A DNA stretch of 64,000 nucleotides from an uncultured Subdoligranulum sp. (GTDB lineage: Bacteria; Bacillota; Clostridia; Oscillospirales; Ruminococcaceae). Made by a program: the position numbers and the translations under genes. The notes beneath the pieces were generated by a model. The model did no database searches, was not told the DNA's origin, and saw only the letters and a program-made list of their open reading frames with translations. Position 1 is the stretch's first letter. Each line of letters opens with the position of its first letter. This document shows positions 41,685 through 51,016 of this stretch, piece by piece. The stretch is taken from NCBI GenBank assembly GCA_904374465.1, contig CAJFFY010000008.1, positions 18,262-82,261 of the forward strand. The letters are read 5' to 3'.

Positions 41685-43046
41685 ATGTCTGATACCGCAA
41701 TCCTGACGTTGAAAACCATGCTGGCCAATCTGGATGACGCGAAAAAGTACCAGAGCCTGCGTGATGTGATGGAAACCTTGCCCGCCCCCGACCTTGCCGC
41801 CGTATTTGAGGACCTGCCGCCGGAAAAACTGCCGGTGCTGTTCCGCCTGTGCCCCAAGGACCTGGCTGCGGAAATTTTTGCCGAACTGACCCCCGAAACC
41901 CAGCAGAACCTCATTGACGGCCTGACCGATAAGGAACTGAAAGCCGTGGTGGATGAGCTGTTCGTCGACGATGCGACGGATCTGGTGGAGGAGATGCCCG
42001 CCAGCGTTGTCAAACGCATTCTGGCTCAGGCCGAACCCGCGACCCGCCGCATGATCAACGAACTGCTCCAGTATCCGGAGGATTCCGCCGGCGGCGTCAT
42101 GACCACCGAGTTCATGGAACTGCGCCCCGAGATGACGGTGACCCAGGCTATGGACTCCATCCGGGCCAACGGCATCGACAAGGAGACCATCAACAACTGC
42201 TATGTCACCGACAGGGACCGCACCCTCATCGGAGTGGTTTCGCTGCGCGCCCTGGTGCTGGAAAAGGATCCCAAGCGGCCCATCCGGGACCTGATGGACA
42301 CCAACGTGGTCAGCGTGTCCACCACCACCGACCAGGAGGAAGTCTCTCAGCTGTTTGAAAAATACGGCTTCCTGGCGATCCCCGTGGTGGATGCCGAGAA
42401 GCGGCTGGTGGGTATCGTCACCATCGACGACGCCATCTCCATCCTGCAGGATGAGGCCAGCGAGGACTTTGCCAAGATGAACGCCATCGGCCCCTCCGAC
42501 AAGCCCTACTTCAAGCAGTCCATGTGGGATCTGTACAAGAGCCGGGCACCCTGGCTGGTTTTCCTGATGATCAGCGCTACCTTCTCCAGCCTGGTCATCC
42601 GCGGGTACGAAAGCGCCCTGGCAGCCGTCACCGTGCTGACCGCCTACATCCCCATGCTGACCGATACCGGCGGCAACGCGGGCAGCCAGAGTACCTCCAC
42701 CATCATCCGCGGCATGGCGGTGGGGGACATCAAACCCCATGACCTGCCCCGGATTCTGTGGCGGGAATGCCGGGTGGCCCTGCTCTGCGGCCTGACGCTG
42801 TCTGTGTGCAACTTCGGCAAGCTGCTGCTTTTTGACCGGGTCTCGGCGCCGGTGGCACTGGTGGTTTGCCTGACCCTGACCTGCACGGTGCTGCTGTCCC
42901 AGCTCATTGGCGGTGTGCTGCCGGTGCTGGCACAGAAGCTCAAGATTGACCCGGCGGTCATGGCTTCGCCCCTCATCACCACCATTGTGGATACCACCAC
43001 CCTGCTGGTCTATTTCAACATTGCCAAAACAATTCTGAAAATCTGA
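41685..43046 (+). CDS. mgtE: Magnesium transporter MgtE
   Basis: A 453-aa Mg2+ channel/transporter. The N-terminal helical domain (about 1-125) is followed by two CBS domains (about 130-255; MTTEFMELRPEMTVTQAMD, LMDTNVVSVSTTTDQEEVSQ). A connecting helix and five membrane helices come next, including TAYIPMLTDTGGNAGSQSTS, the conserved pore motif. The cytoplasmic part senses intracellular Mg2+ and closes the pore in homologues. ATG 41685 gives the family start; a longer open frame overlaps the attenuator. Expression appears to be controlled by the leader ORF and terminator. I see no M-box. Confidence 0.95.
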   Translation: MSDTAILTLKTMLANLDDAKKYQSLRDVMETLPAPDLAAVFEDLPPEKLPVLFRLCPKDLAAEIFAELTPETQQNLIDGLTDKELKAVVDELFVDDATDLVEEMPASVVKRILAQAEPATRRMINELLQYPEDSAGGVMTTEFMELRPEMTVTQAMDSIRANGIDKETINNCYVTDRDRTLIGVVSLRALVLEKDPKRPIRDLMDTNVVSVSTTTDQEEVSQLFEKYGFLAIPVVDAEKRLVGIVTIDDAISILQDEASEDFAKMNAIGPSDKPYFKQSMWDLYKSRAPWLVFLMISATFSSLVIRGYESALAAVTVLTAYIPMLTDTGGNAGSQSTSTIIRGMAVGDIKPHDLPRILWRECRVALLCGLTLSVCNFGKLLLFDRVSAPVALVVCLTLTCTVLLSQLIGGVLPVLAQKLKIDPAVMASPLITTIVDTTTLLVYFNIAKTILKI

Positions 43047-43067
43047 ACACCGTGTTCAAAAATGTGC

Positions 43068-43102
43068 TTGTACCATACCGGCGGGTATGGTACAATTTTT
43101 TT
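43068..43102 (+). terminator. Palindrome acting as mgtE terminator and glgB promoter
   Basis: TTGTACCATACC / GGTATGGTACAA, a perfect 12-bp inverted repeat with a 4-nt loop, then seven T: an intrinsic terminator for mgtE. The same bases give TTGTAC-17-TACAAT (43068-43096), a promoter-like layout for glgB, so the palindrome could also be an operator. Confidence 0.75.
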
Positions 43103-43150
43103 ACTCACCGATGAAAAAATTCTATTACAACATAACAGGAGAAGCTTGTG

Positions 43151-44920
43151 ATGGAACTGCAGGATTTTTATACCGGCCACACCTTTGATGCCTACGAGTT
43201 TTTCGGCGCCCATCCCACAGAAAACGGCACCCGCTTTGCCGTGTGGGCGCCGGCGGCCCGCTGTGTCCGGGTGGAGGGGGATTTCGGCCGGGCAGACCTG
43301 AGCCAGACCCGCTCCGCCGTTTGGGAAGTGGAAGTGCCCGGCGCAGTGCCCGGCATGGCATATCAGTATCAGATCACCGGGGCGGACGGCGGCACGGTGG
43401 CGCACTGTGATCCCTATGGGTTTGCCATGACCCTGCGCCCCGACGGCCGCAGCATCATCACCGCCCCGCCGACGGGTTTTACCGACGGGGAATGGATGGC
43501 CCGGCGCACCAAGGGCTTTGACCGGCCGCTGAACATCTACGAAGTGCATGCCGGCAGCTGGAAGCGCAAGCCGGACGGCAGTTGGTACAGCTATACCGAG
43601 CTGGCCGAACAGCTGCCCGCCTACTGTAAGGAGAACGGCTATACCCATATTGAGTTGATGCCGTTGGCGGAGCACCCCTTTGACGGCAGCTGGGGGTACC
43701 AGATCACCGGCTTTTATGCGCCCACCAGTCGGTATGGCACCCCCGACCAGCTGGTGCAGTTCATCAATGCCTGCCACCTGCAGGGGATTGGTGTCATTCT
43801 GGATTTTGTGCCGGTGCATTTTGCGGTGGATGACTACGGTCTGAAAACCTTTGACGGCACCCCGCTCTACGAGTATCCCGCTGCCGCGGTAGGGCAGAGC
43901 GAATGGGGCAGCTGCAACTTTATGCATTCCCGGGGCGAGATCCGGTCTTTTCTGCAGTCCTGCGCCGACTACTGGCTGCGGGTCTTCCATGCCGACGGTC
44001 TGCGGATGGATGCGGTCTCCCGGCTGATCTTCTGGCAGGGAGATCCGGCCCGGGGCGTCAACGGCTCCACGCTGGAATTCCTGAAAGGGATGAACCGGGG
44101 CTTGCAGCAACGGCATCCCACTGCCATCCTCATTGCCGAGGATTCCAGCAACTATCCCAAGGTGACCGCGCCGGTGGAATACGGCGGTCTGGGCTTTGAC
44201 TACAAGTGGGATCTGGGGTGGATGAACGATACCCTGGACTACTTCAAAAAGACCAGCGAGGAGCGCAAGGAAAATCTGGGGCGGCTGACTTTTTCGATGC
44301 TGTATGCCTGGAACGAACACTATATCCTGCCCTTCAGCCATGATGAAAATGTCCACGGCAAGGCCACCATCGTCCAGAAAATGTACGGCGACTATGAGGG
44401 AAAATTCCCCCAGGCCCGGGCCCTGTACCTGTATATGATGGTGCATCCCGGCAAGAAGCTGGACTTTATGGGCAATGAGTTCGCCCAGTTGCGGGAATGG
44501 GACGAGGGCAGGGAACAGGACTGGATGGTTCTGGCCTACCCCAACCACGATGCCTTCCGCCATTTCCGGCAGGCTTTGCACCATGCCTACCTGCACAACG
44601 AAGCTCTTTGGTCCCGGGAATATGACCCGGAGGCCTTCTGCTGGTTGGATTGTGACCATCCGGAAAGCAATGCCTGTGCCATTCTGCGGCAAGGGCAGCA
44701 GAGCAGCGTGGTGGCCGTCTTCCACTTTGGGGACGAACCTTTGCAGGACTATCCGCTGACGGTGCCGGCCGGCCAGCTGACCCTGCTGCTGGACAGCGAC
44801 TGGCAGTGCTGGGGTGGGACTACCCCCTGGGGAAAGGAAAGCTACACCCTTGCGCAGGAGGAAACCATCCACCTGCAGCTGCAGCCCTACAGTGCCCGGC
44901 TGTACCGGCTGGATTCCTGA
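43151..44920 (+). CDS. glgB: 1,4-alpha-glucan branching enzyme
   Basis: A 589-aa GH13 branching enzyme forming alpha-1,6 branches in glycogen. The N-terminal domain (FFGAHPTENGTRFAVWAPAA) is of the short type lacking the first N1 module. The catalytic set is Asp in GLRMDAVSRL, Glu in LIAEDSSN and Asp in FSHDENVHGK. EFAQLREWDEGREQDW near the C-terminal side is typical. ATG 43151 (9 nt after AGGAG) is chosen, and GTG 43148 is in frame just before. With glgP and the GH13 hydrolase at 22-27 kb it points to glycogen storage. No glgC or glgA is in the window. Confidence 0.95.
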   Translation: MELQDFYTGHTFDAYEFFGAHPTENGTRFAVWAPAARCVRVEGDFGRADLSQTRSAVWEVEVPGAVPGMAYQYQITGADGGTVAHCDPYGFAMTLRPDGRSIITAPPTGFTDGEWMARRTKGFDRPLNIYEVHAGSWKRKPDGSWYSYTELAEQLPAYCKENGYTHIELMPLAEHPFDGSWGYQITGFYAPTSRYGTPDQLVQFINACHLQGIGVILDFVPVHFAVDDYGLKTFDGTPLYEYPAAAVGQSEWGSCNFMHSRGEIRSFLQSCADYWLRVFHADGLRMDAVSRLIFWQGDPARGVNGSTLEFLKGMNRGLQQRHPTAILIAEDSSNYPKVTAPVEYGGLGFDYKWDLGWMNDTLDYFKKTSEERKENLGRLTFSMLYAWNEHYILPFSHDENVHGKATIVQKMYGDYEGKFPQARALYLYMMVHPGKKLDFMGNEFAQLREWDEGREQDWMVLAYPNHDAFRHFRQALHHAYLHNEALWSREYDPEAFCWLDCDHPESNACAILRQGQQSSVVAVFHFGDEPLQDYPLTVPAGQLTLLLDSDWQCWGGTTPWGKESYTLAQEETIHLQLQPYSARLYRLDS

Positions 44921-44928
44921 ACCAAGAA

Positions 44929-44963
44929 AAAACCGCCCGACGTACCACGCGTCGGGCGGTTTT
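44929..44963. terminator. Bidirectional intrinsic terminator
   Basis: AAAACCGCCCGACG-7 nt-CGTCGGGCGGTTTT lies between convergent glgB and galM. Confidence 0.9.
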
Positions 44964-44979
44964 GGTGTAGGCAATCCAA

Positions 44980-46029
44980 TTACTGCGGAGCCAGATCAAA
45001 GCGATAAATGGTGGTGGAGCTGTAGGGGGTGCCAGGCAGCAGCGTGGTGTCGGGAAAATCCGGATGGTTGGGGGCGTCGGGGAAATCCTCCGTCTCAAAG
45101 CAGACGGCATCCCGCTTGTGATACTGGGCCCCTTCCTTTCCATCGGTGACCGGCGCCAGGGAGTTGGCGGAATACAGATGCATGCCGGGCAGGGTGGTCA
45201 GTACTTCCATCCGGATGCCGGTCAGCGGACCGGTGGCCCAGGCGGCGTGCCGCAGGCCACTGTCCCGGATAATGTAACATTGGTCGTACCCGCTGGCCTG
45301 TTTCAGGGCGGGGTAGTCGGCCTCAATGTCCAGCCCCAGGGTTTTCTCCTCGGTGAAGTCCATGGGGGTGCCGGCCACCGGAATCTTGCGCCCGGTGGGA
45401 ACGCTGGTGTCGTCGGCTTCCAGGTAAGCGTCGGCATCCACACTGATGCGGTGCCCCAGGGCGGTGCCGCTGGCATGACCGTTGAGGTTGAAGTAGCTGT
45501 GGTTGGTCATGTTGCAGACGGTAGGCGCGTCGGTGGTGGCGGTATAGCGGATCATCAACCCGCTTTTTACCAGCTTGTACTGGATTTCCAGATCCAGATT
45601 GCCGGGGAATCCGTCGGTGCCGGCGGGGCTGCGGGCAGTCATGGTCACGCTGTCGGCCTCACCGGGGGTGGGCTCCACATCAAAGACCGTATGGCTGAAA
45701 CCGTGCAGGCCGCTGTGCAGGCAGTTGCCCTTCTGGTTGGCGGTCACATGGACGATCTCCTCGTACAGCGGAAACTGTGCTCCGCCGATGCGGTTGGCAA
45801 AACGGCCCACCGCGGCACCCATGCTGTCGGTGTTCAGTTCGTAGTCGGCAACGGTGTTGTAGCCCAGCACCACATCCACCGGGTTGCCCTTGCGGTCGGG
45901 CACCAGAATCTTGTGGATGATGGCCGCATAGGTGAGAAGCTGGACTTCCAGCTGGTCGTTTTTCAGCACGGCCCGTTGAATGGGCACGCCACTGGTGGTT
46001 TTTCCAAATTCGGTGATGGAAACGGACAT
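44980..46029 (-). CDS. galM: Aldose 1-epimerase (galactose mutarotase)
   Basis: A 349-aa mutarotase interconverting alpha and beta anomers of galactose or glucose. Family motifs are GRFANRIGGAQF (substrate loop), the His pair region CLHSGLHGF and TNHSYFNLNGH, and the base Glu in CFETEDFPDAPN. No signal peptide is present. ATG 46029 has AAGGAGGAAG upstream; the longer frame lies inside the upstream gene. It is downstream of yerC with a 14-nt gap, so they share one promoter (46421-46449). Confidence 0.93.
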   Translation of the reverse strand: MSVSITEFGKTTSGVPIQRAVLKNDQLEVQLLTYAAIIHKILVPDRKGNPVDVVLGYNTVADYELNTDSMGAAVGRFANRIGGAQFPLYEEIVHVTANQKGNCLHSGLHGFSHTVFDVEPTPGEADSVTMTARSPAGTDGFPGNLDLEIQYKLVKSGLMIRYTATTDAPTVCNMTNHSYFNLNGHASGTALGHRISVDADAYLEADDTSVPTGRKIPVAGTPMDFTEEKTLGLDIEADYPALKQASGYDQCYIIRDSGLRHAAWATGPLTGIRMEVLTTLPGMHLYSANSLAPVTDGKEGAQYHKRDAVCFETEDFPDAPNHPDFPDTTLLPGTPYSSTTIYRFDLAPQ

Positions 46030-46043
46030 GGTCTTCCTCCTTC

Positions 46044-46364
46044 TTATGCATCCTCGCTGTCCGGTGCACGCCGGGCCAGGTCCTCCCGGACACTGGCGGC
46101 CACGCTGCCGTTGCCGTAGTTGAGCATGCGGTTTACGCGGCTGACCGTGGCGCTGGAAGCGCCGGTCTCCCGGCGGATCTCGCTGTACACTTTGCCCTCC
46201 AACAGGCACCCGGCCACCGCATAGCGCTGCTCCAGGGTGCGCAGCTCGGTGACGGCGCACAGATCTTCAAAAAATTGCATACATTCGTCCAGGTTGTTCA
46301 GCCGCAGAATCGCCTTATATAAAGCGGTACTGCGTTCATTTTGGTTCGGGGTATCCGGGCGCAT
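46044..46364 (-). CDS. YerC/YecD-type TrpR-like regulator
   Basis: A 106-aa protein with a Trp-repressor-like helix-turn-helix: LRTLEQRYAVAGCLLEGKVYSEIRRETGASSATVSRVNRML. Members of this group are small putative repressors of unknown regulon in Firmicutes. ATG 46364 has AAGGAGG 7 nt upstream. The promoter region holds AGTTT/AAACT arms that may be an operator. It forms an operon with galM, which may be a target. Confidence 0.88.
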   Translation of the reverse strand: MRPDTPNQNERSTALYKAILRLNNLDECMQFFEDLCAVTELRTLEQRYAVAGCLLEGKVYSEIRRETGASSATVSRVNRMLNYGNGSVAASVREDLARRAPDSEDA

Positions 46365-46420
46365 AGGCGCCTCCTTCTGTTTTGGTAAAATTGTTTTAAG
46401 TTTGGGCTGTTGTTAAACTC

Positions 46421-46449
46421 ATTCTAGCAAATGTGCCCAAATTAGTCAA
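46421..46449 (-). promoter_or_regulatory. Sigma-A promoter of the yerC-galM operon
   Basis: Minus strand TTGACT (plus 46444-46449), 17-nt spacer, TAGAAT (plus 46421-46426). Confidence 0.75.
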
Positions 46450-46547
46450 TACTTTAAACAGGAAAAGCATTCGGGCACTTGCACCTTTGAGCAAAGGGCT
46501 GTATTATAATACCATACCATTCCGGCAAGGGGAAAGGGAAATATCGT

Positions 46548-46934
46548 ATGCCGATTCAACTGTTACTTTTTTACCGGGTGTTGGGCGTCGTCTTTTTGGT
46601 GCTGGCCGCCGTCACGCTGTGGGAAAAATATCGTACTGTCCGGGGGGCGGTCCTGCTGCCCGGGCGCATTCTGGAATGCCGCAAGGCGGACCGCACCAAT
46701 CCCCGGGCAGGGGCGGGCGGGTACCGTTACCTGGTGGAAGTGTATGTGAACGGGGAACGCCTGGAGATGGAAACCAACGATTCCTTCTGGTTCAACCACG
46801 ATACCCAGAAAGGCAAGAGTGTACAGGTGTGGTACAATCCGGCCAGCCCGGTGCTGGAACGCAAAAGTATGGGCACCGAGCTGCTGGCGCTGGCCATCGG
46901 GACGGCGGGCGTCGGCCTGCTGCTCCTTCACTGA
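46548..46934 (+). CDS. DUF3592-like membrane protein
   Basis: A 128-aa protein with membrane helices at both ends (about 4-22 and 110-127). Between them is a beta-rich segment including GRILECRKAD, YLVEVYVNGERLEME and VWYNPASPVLERK, which fits the DUF3592 pattern of unknown function. ATG 46548 has a modest GGGAAA site. A TATAAT lies at 46505-46510 with a weak -35. It is followed after 12 nt by a large membrane protein gene and probably co-transcribed with it. Confidence 0.7.
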   Translation: MPIQLLLFYRVLGVVFLVLAAVTLWEKYRTVRGAVLLPGRILECRKADRTNPRAGAGGYRYLVEVYVNGERLEMETNDSFWFNHDTQKGKSVQVWYNPASPVLERKSMGTELLALAIGTAGVGLLLLH

Positions 46935-46946
46935 GGGAGGACCACC

Positions 46947-48602
46947 GTGCAGAAACTTCGTGGAAAATGGAGCGGCGATCTTCTCTTTGCGGTGCTGGCA
47001 GTACTGGCGGTGGCGCTGCTGGTGGCCAAATGCCGGTACGGTTTCGGCTACTATGACGAAACCTTTTATATTGCCACCGCCCGCCGGTTCTGGTGCGGGG
47101 ATGCGCCGGTGGCACAGGAGTGGAACCTGGCACAATTTTTCGCGCTGTTTACCGCACCCCTGGTGGGGCTGGTGGAAACGCTGGCCGGCGGAACCCGGGG
47201 CATTGTGCTTACCTTCCGGTACTTGTTTGTGGGGGTGCAGACGGCAGCTTCCCTGTTTCTGTATCTGCGGCTCCGCAGGCTGACGCCGGTGGGCGCTGCG
47301 TTGGCTGCGGTGGCGTTTTTGCTCTTTGTGCCGTACAATATCAGCGCGTTGTCCTACAATTCCCTGGGCATCCTGTTCCTGGTACTGGCCGGAACCATCC
47401 TGGTTACCATGCGGCGCCACCGTACGGCGCAGACCGTGGCGGCAGGCGTACTCTTTGCAGGGGCGGTGCTCTGCTGTCCCTTCCTGACGCTGGGATATCT
47501 GGTGCTGGTGGTGCTGTGGCTATATCGCCGCACGCTGGCCAATGCCTTTTTTGTGCCGTTCACAGGGGGCATCGCAGCGTTGGCGGTGGTATTCCTGGGG
47601 ATCACCTTCACCCGCACCGGTCCGATCCTCTTTTTAAAGGGTCTGAAAACCATGCTGCAGAGCACAGACCGCTCTTCCGAAAGTTTCGGCGCCGGGCTGT
47701 TCTTCTGTACGCCGGCGGCGCCGGTGCTCTTTGCGGTGCTGGCGGTCCTGGCCGTTGTGTGCTGGTGGGATGCCAACCGGACCAGCCACCGGGCGCTGTA
47801 TCTGACGATAAGCTGTGCCGTGGCGCTGGGATTCCAGCTCTCCTTCTGGCTGGATAACCCTTACCTGAATTTCTTCATGTTTTCCATCAACCTCTGCGCG
47901 CCCTTTGCGGTGGCGACGGGCGGGGATGAGACCGACCGCCGCCTGCTGCGGTGGCTGTGGGCGCCCGGCATGGTGTACGCCGTGGCCATCAGCCTGGCAT
48001 CCAACCAAAAGTTTTACGCCATCTCGTCGGCTTCCACCGTGGCAGCGGTGGCCAGTATCCTTTTGCTGGTGCGCGCTTTCCGCGACCTGTGGCCGCAAAA
48101 AACGACCCAGGCCCGGACAGCTCTGATTCTCATCGGTCTGGTGCTGGCGGTCCAGCTGGCTTCGGAGGCGGTCCTGCGCTGGTACACCGTCTTCTGGCAG
48201 GGGGCGCCCGACACGCTGACCGTGCAGCTCACCGAGGGACCGCAGGCCGGACTGTACACCGACGAGGAGCTGGCGGCGGAATACAATGCCATGCTGGCGG
48301 ATATCGCACCGCTGCAGACCATGACCGGTGAGCAGCGGGTGTTGATGGTCAGCCGCTACAGCTGGCTGTATCTGGCAACACCTGCGCGGGTGGGCGGCTT
48401 TTCCACCTGGATGCAGCTCAACGACGGCATCCGGGAAAAAACCAAGGACCAGCTCAGCCTGTACTATGACCGCATGCCGGACACACAGCCCGACGCCGTC
48501 TATGTGGAGGCAAAGTATCCCGACGTGGTGGACTACCTCTGCGGCCTGTACGGCTATGCCACGACGCAGGTACAAACCGGCTGGATCCTCACCAGGGACT
48601 GA
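46947..48602 (+). CDS. Polytopic membrane protein, GT-C-like (unknown)
   Basis: A 551-aa protein with about 10-11 hydrophobic helices and a soluble C-terminal tail of about 120 residues. The first extracytoplasmic loop contains YYDETFYIATARRFW, resembling the acidic loop of GT-C/PMT-type glycosyltransferases (DE after helix 1), which use lipid-linked sugars. The rest shows no further diagnostic motif. The start is GTG 46947 with GAGGGAGG upstream. A second protein of similar design (53709-55154) lies in this window. The function is a guess from architecture. Confidence 0.65.
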   Translation: MQKLRGKWSGDLLFAVLAVLAVALLVAKCRYGFGYYDETFYIATARRFWCGDAPVAQEWNLAQFFALFTAPLVGLVETLAGGTRGIVLTFRYLFVGVQTAASLFLYLRLRRLTPVGAALAAVAFLLFVPYNISALSYNSLGILFLVLAGTILVTMRRHRTAQTVAAGVLFAGAVLCCPFLTLGYLVLVVLWLYRRTLANAFFVPFTGGIAALAVVFLGITFTRTGPILFLKGLKTMLQSTDRSSESFGAGLFFCTPAAPVLFAVLAVLAVVCWWDANRTSHRALYLTISCAVALGFQLSFWLDNPYLNFFMFSINLCAPFAVATGGDETDRRLLRWLWAPGMVYAVAISLASNQKFYAISSASTVAAVASILLLVRAFRDLWPQKTTQARTALILIGLVLAVQLASEAVLRWYTVFWQGAPDTLTVQLTEGPQAGLYTDEELAAEYNAMLADIAPLQTMTGEQRVLMVSRYSWLYLATPARVGGFSTWMQLNDGIREKTKDQLSLYYDRMPDTQPDAVYVEAKYPDVVDYLCGLYGYATTQVQTGWILTRD

Positions 48603-48637
48603 AAAAACTACCCTGACATAACATTGAACAACTGTAC

Positions 48638-48667
48638 TTGGAATCAGGCTGCGGAATGTGCTATACT
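48638..48667 (+). promoter_or_regulatory. Promoter of rmuC
   Basis: TTGGAA (48638-48643), 18-nt spacer, TATACT (48662-48667). Confidence 0.55.
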
Positions 48668-48697
48668 GGGCGCATAGCAGCCGGAAGGAATACCGAC

Positions 48698-50059
48698 ATG
48701 AACTGGATTTTGTATGTCCTGCTGGCGCTGGCGCTGCTGGGCGATGTATTGCTGGCGGTGCTGCTGGTGCGCAGCGCCCGCCGTGCCCCCAAGGGCGATA
48801 CGGCGGATGATTTTGTGCGCGCCGTCACCCCCGTCCTGCAGGGCGAAACCGATCTGCTGGCCGAGCAATTGCGGGCCATGCAGGGCGAGACAACCCGCAC
48901 CACCACCGCCAGCCTGCGGGACTTTTCGGCGGTGTTGGCCGAAAACCAGCGTCAGAACGCCGCGGCCAGTACCGCCCGGCTGGATGCCATCGACCGGGCC
49001 GGCGCGGCCCGCCAGAAGGCTGCCAACGACGCCATGCTGGCCCAGCTGACCATGCTGGAAAACCGCCTGAAAAGCCTGGAGGATTCCAACGCCGCCCGGA
49101 TGGACGGCGTGCGGGGAGCGCTGGTGCAGGGGCTCAATGTGATCCGGGCCGATAACAACAAAAAACTGGACGAGATCCGCGGTACCGTGGAGGAAAAACT
49201 CCAGGATACCCTGCAAAAGCGGATCAATGATTCCTTCCGCACCGTCAGTGCCCAGTTGGAGCAGGTGTATAAGGGCCTGGGAGAAATGCAGAACCTGGCC
49301 GCCGATGTGGGCAGCCTGAAGCAGGTGCTGTCCGGTGTCAAGACCCGGGGCATCCTGGGGGAGGTCCAGCTGGGGGCCATTCTGGAACAGATTCTGGCGC
49401 CGGGGCAGTATGACCGCAACGTGGTCACGGTGCCGGGCAGCAACAACCGTGTGGAGTTTGCCGTCAAACTGCCGGGGCAGAGCGGCACCGTCTGGCTGCC
49501 CATCGACGCCAAATTCCCCGGCGATACCTATGCCCACCTGCAGGCGGCCCAGCAGCGGGGCGATGCGGCGGCCACCGCGGCCATGCGCAAAGCCCTGTAC
49601 AGTGTGCTGCGGCAGGAGGCCAAGGATATCCACGATAAATACATCGAGGTACCCTACACCACCGGCTTCGGCATCCTCTTCCTGCCCTTTGAGGGGCTGT
49701 ATGCCGAGGTGGTCTCCAGTGGTGTGACCGAAACCCTGCAGCGGGACTACCAGATCACGGTGGCGGGCCCGTCCACCATGGCGGCGCTGCTCAATGCCCT
49801 GCAGATGGGCTTCCGGACGCTGGCCATCCAGAAACGCTCGGGCGAAGTCTGGACCATTCTGGGTGCTGTGAAGACCGAGTTTGAAAAGTTTGGTGCGGGC
49901 TTGCAGCAGATGCAGCGCCATCTCAACCAGACCGGCTCCGATCTGGAGGAACTGATCGGACCGCGCAGCCGTGCCATTACCCGCAAGCTGGAAGCCGTGC
50001 AGCAGCTGGACCCGGAGTCCGCGGCCGGGCTGCTGGGCTTGCAAGAGGACCCTTCGTAA
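48698..50059 (+). CDS. rmuC: DNA recombination protein RmuC
   Basis: A 453-aa protein. One N-terminal membrane helix (residues 3-24) is followed by a long Ala/Arg/Gln-rich coiled coil (to about 200). The RmuC nuclease-like core then begins with GVKTRGILGEVQLGAILEQIL and continues with LPIDAKFPGDTY and EVPYTTGFGILFLPFEGLYAEV. RmuC limits DNA inversions between short repeats in E. coli; the mechanism is unclear. ATG 48698 has GGAAGGA upstream. It is followed after 48 nt by degV. Confidence 0.93.
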   Translation: MNWILYVLLALALLGDVLLAVLLVRSARRAPKGDTADDFVRAVTPVLQGETDLLAEQLRAMQGETTRTTTASLRDFSAVLAENQRQNAAASTARLDAIDRAGAARQKAANDAMLAQLTMLENRLKSLEDSNAARMDGVRGALVQGLNVIRADNNKKLDEIRGTVEEKLQDTLQKRINDSFRTVSAQLEQVYKGLGEMQNLAADVGSLKQVLSGVKTRGILGEVQLGAILEQILAPGQYDRNVVTVPGSNNRVEFAVKLPGQSGTVWLPIDAKFPGDTYAHLQAAQQRGDAAATAAMRKALYSVLRQEAKDIHDKYIEVPYTTGFGILFLPFEGLYAEVVSSGVTETLQRDYQITVAGPSTMAALLNALQMGFRTLAIQKRSGEVWTILGAVKTEFEKFGAGLQQMQRHLNQTGSDLEELIGPRSRAITRKLEAVQQLDPESAAGLLGLQEDPS

Positions 50060-50107
50060 ACCGGCATAACGCCGACCAACCATATACCAGAAAAGAGGGA
50101 GAACTGT

Positions 50108-50956
50108 ATGATCCGTATCATTACCGATTCCGCTGCCGACCTGACCCCCCAGGAGCAGGCCCAGCCCGGCGTGATGGTCGTGCCCATGGCCATCACCTTT
50201 GAGGACGGCTCCTCCATCGAAGATGACGGTCAGATGACCAAGGATGAATTTTTCCGGCGCCTTGCCACCGACAGCAAGCTGCCCCGCACCAGCCAGCCCA
50301 GCCCGGCGGCCTTCATTGACGCCTACACCGAGGCGGAACTGGCCGGGGACGAGGCCATCGTCATCACGGTGGGGCAGAAACTGTCCGGTACCTTCCAGTG
50401 CGCCACCATGGCCGCCAACGATGTGGACACCGCCATCTATGTGATCGACTCGGAAACCGCCACCCAGGGCGAGGCCGTGCTGGTGCGTGAGGCACTGCGC
50501 TTGCGGGACACCGGCCTTTCGGCGGCCCAGATTGCCGATGCGCTGGAACTGTTCAAAAAGCGCATCCGCATTGTGGCGGTGGTGGACAGCCTCAAACATC
50601 TGCAAAAAGGCGGCCGTGTGCCGGCGGCGGTGGCCATTGTGGGCGGTGCCCTGGGCATCAAGCCGGTGATCGGCCTGTATGAGAGCACCGTCAAGCTGGT
50701 GGGCAAGGGCCGTGGCCGTCCCGGTGCCCTGGTGGCGCTCTTCAAGCAGCTGGACGAGATGGGCGGCATTGATACCAACTATCCCTGCACGGTACTTTAC
50801 AGTGACGACAAGGCGGTGGCCGCCCCGGTACACCATTATCTGACCCAGAACCTGAAACTGGAAGGGGTACGCACCTGCCAGATCGGTGCCACCATCGGCA
50901 CCCATGTGGGGCCCCGTGCGGCGGGCATTGTCTTTGTGACCAAAGCCACCGTCTGA
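50108..50956 (+). CDS. DegV family fatty-acid-binding protein
   Basis: A 282-aa DegV protein. The start MIRIITDSAADLTPQ, PRTSQPSPAAFIDAY, GQKLSGTFQ and the C-terminal CQIGATIGTHVGPRAAGIVF are family hallmarks. Homologues (FakB) bind a fatty acid and present it to the kinase FakA for acyl-phosphate formation; no fakA lies nearby. ATG 50108 has AGAGGGAG upstream. It probably shares the rmuC transcript. Confidence 0.93.
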   Translation: MIRIITDSAADLTPQEQAQPGVMVVPMAITFEDGSSIEDDGQMTKDEFFRRLATDSKLPRTSQPSPAAFIDAYTEAELAGDEAIVITVGQKLSGTFQCATMAANDVDTAIYVIDSETATQGEAVLVREALRLRDTGLSAAQIADALELFKKRIRIVAVVDSLKHLQKGGRVPAAVAIVGGALGIKPVIGLYESTVKLVGKGRGRPGALVALFKQLDEMGGIDTNYPCTVLYSDDKAVAAPVHHYLTQNLKLEGVRTCQIGATIGTHVGPRAAGIVFVTKATV

Positions 50957-50972
50957 CGATCCTTTGCTAAAG

Positions 50973-51005
50973 AAAAATCCCGCAGCCATGGGCTGCGGGA
51001 TTTTT
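50973..51005. terminator. Bidirectional intrinsic terminator
   Basis: AAAAATCCCGCAGCC-ATG-GGCTGCGGGATTTTT lies between degV and the convergent decarboxylase genes. Confidence 0.92.
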
Positions 51006-51016
51006 GGTTGTGCAGG

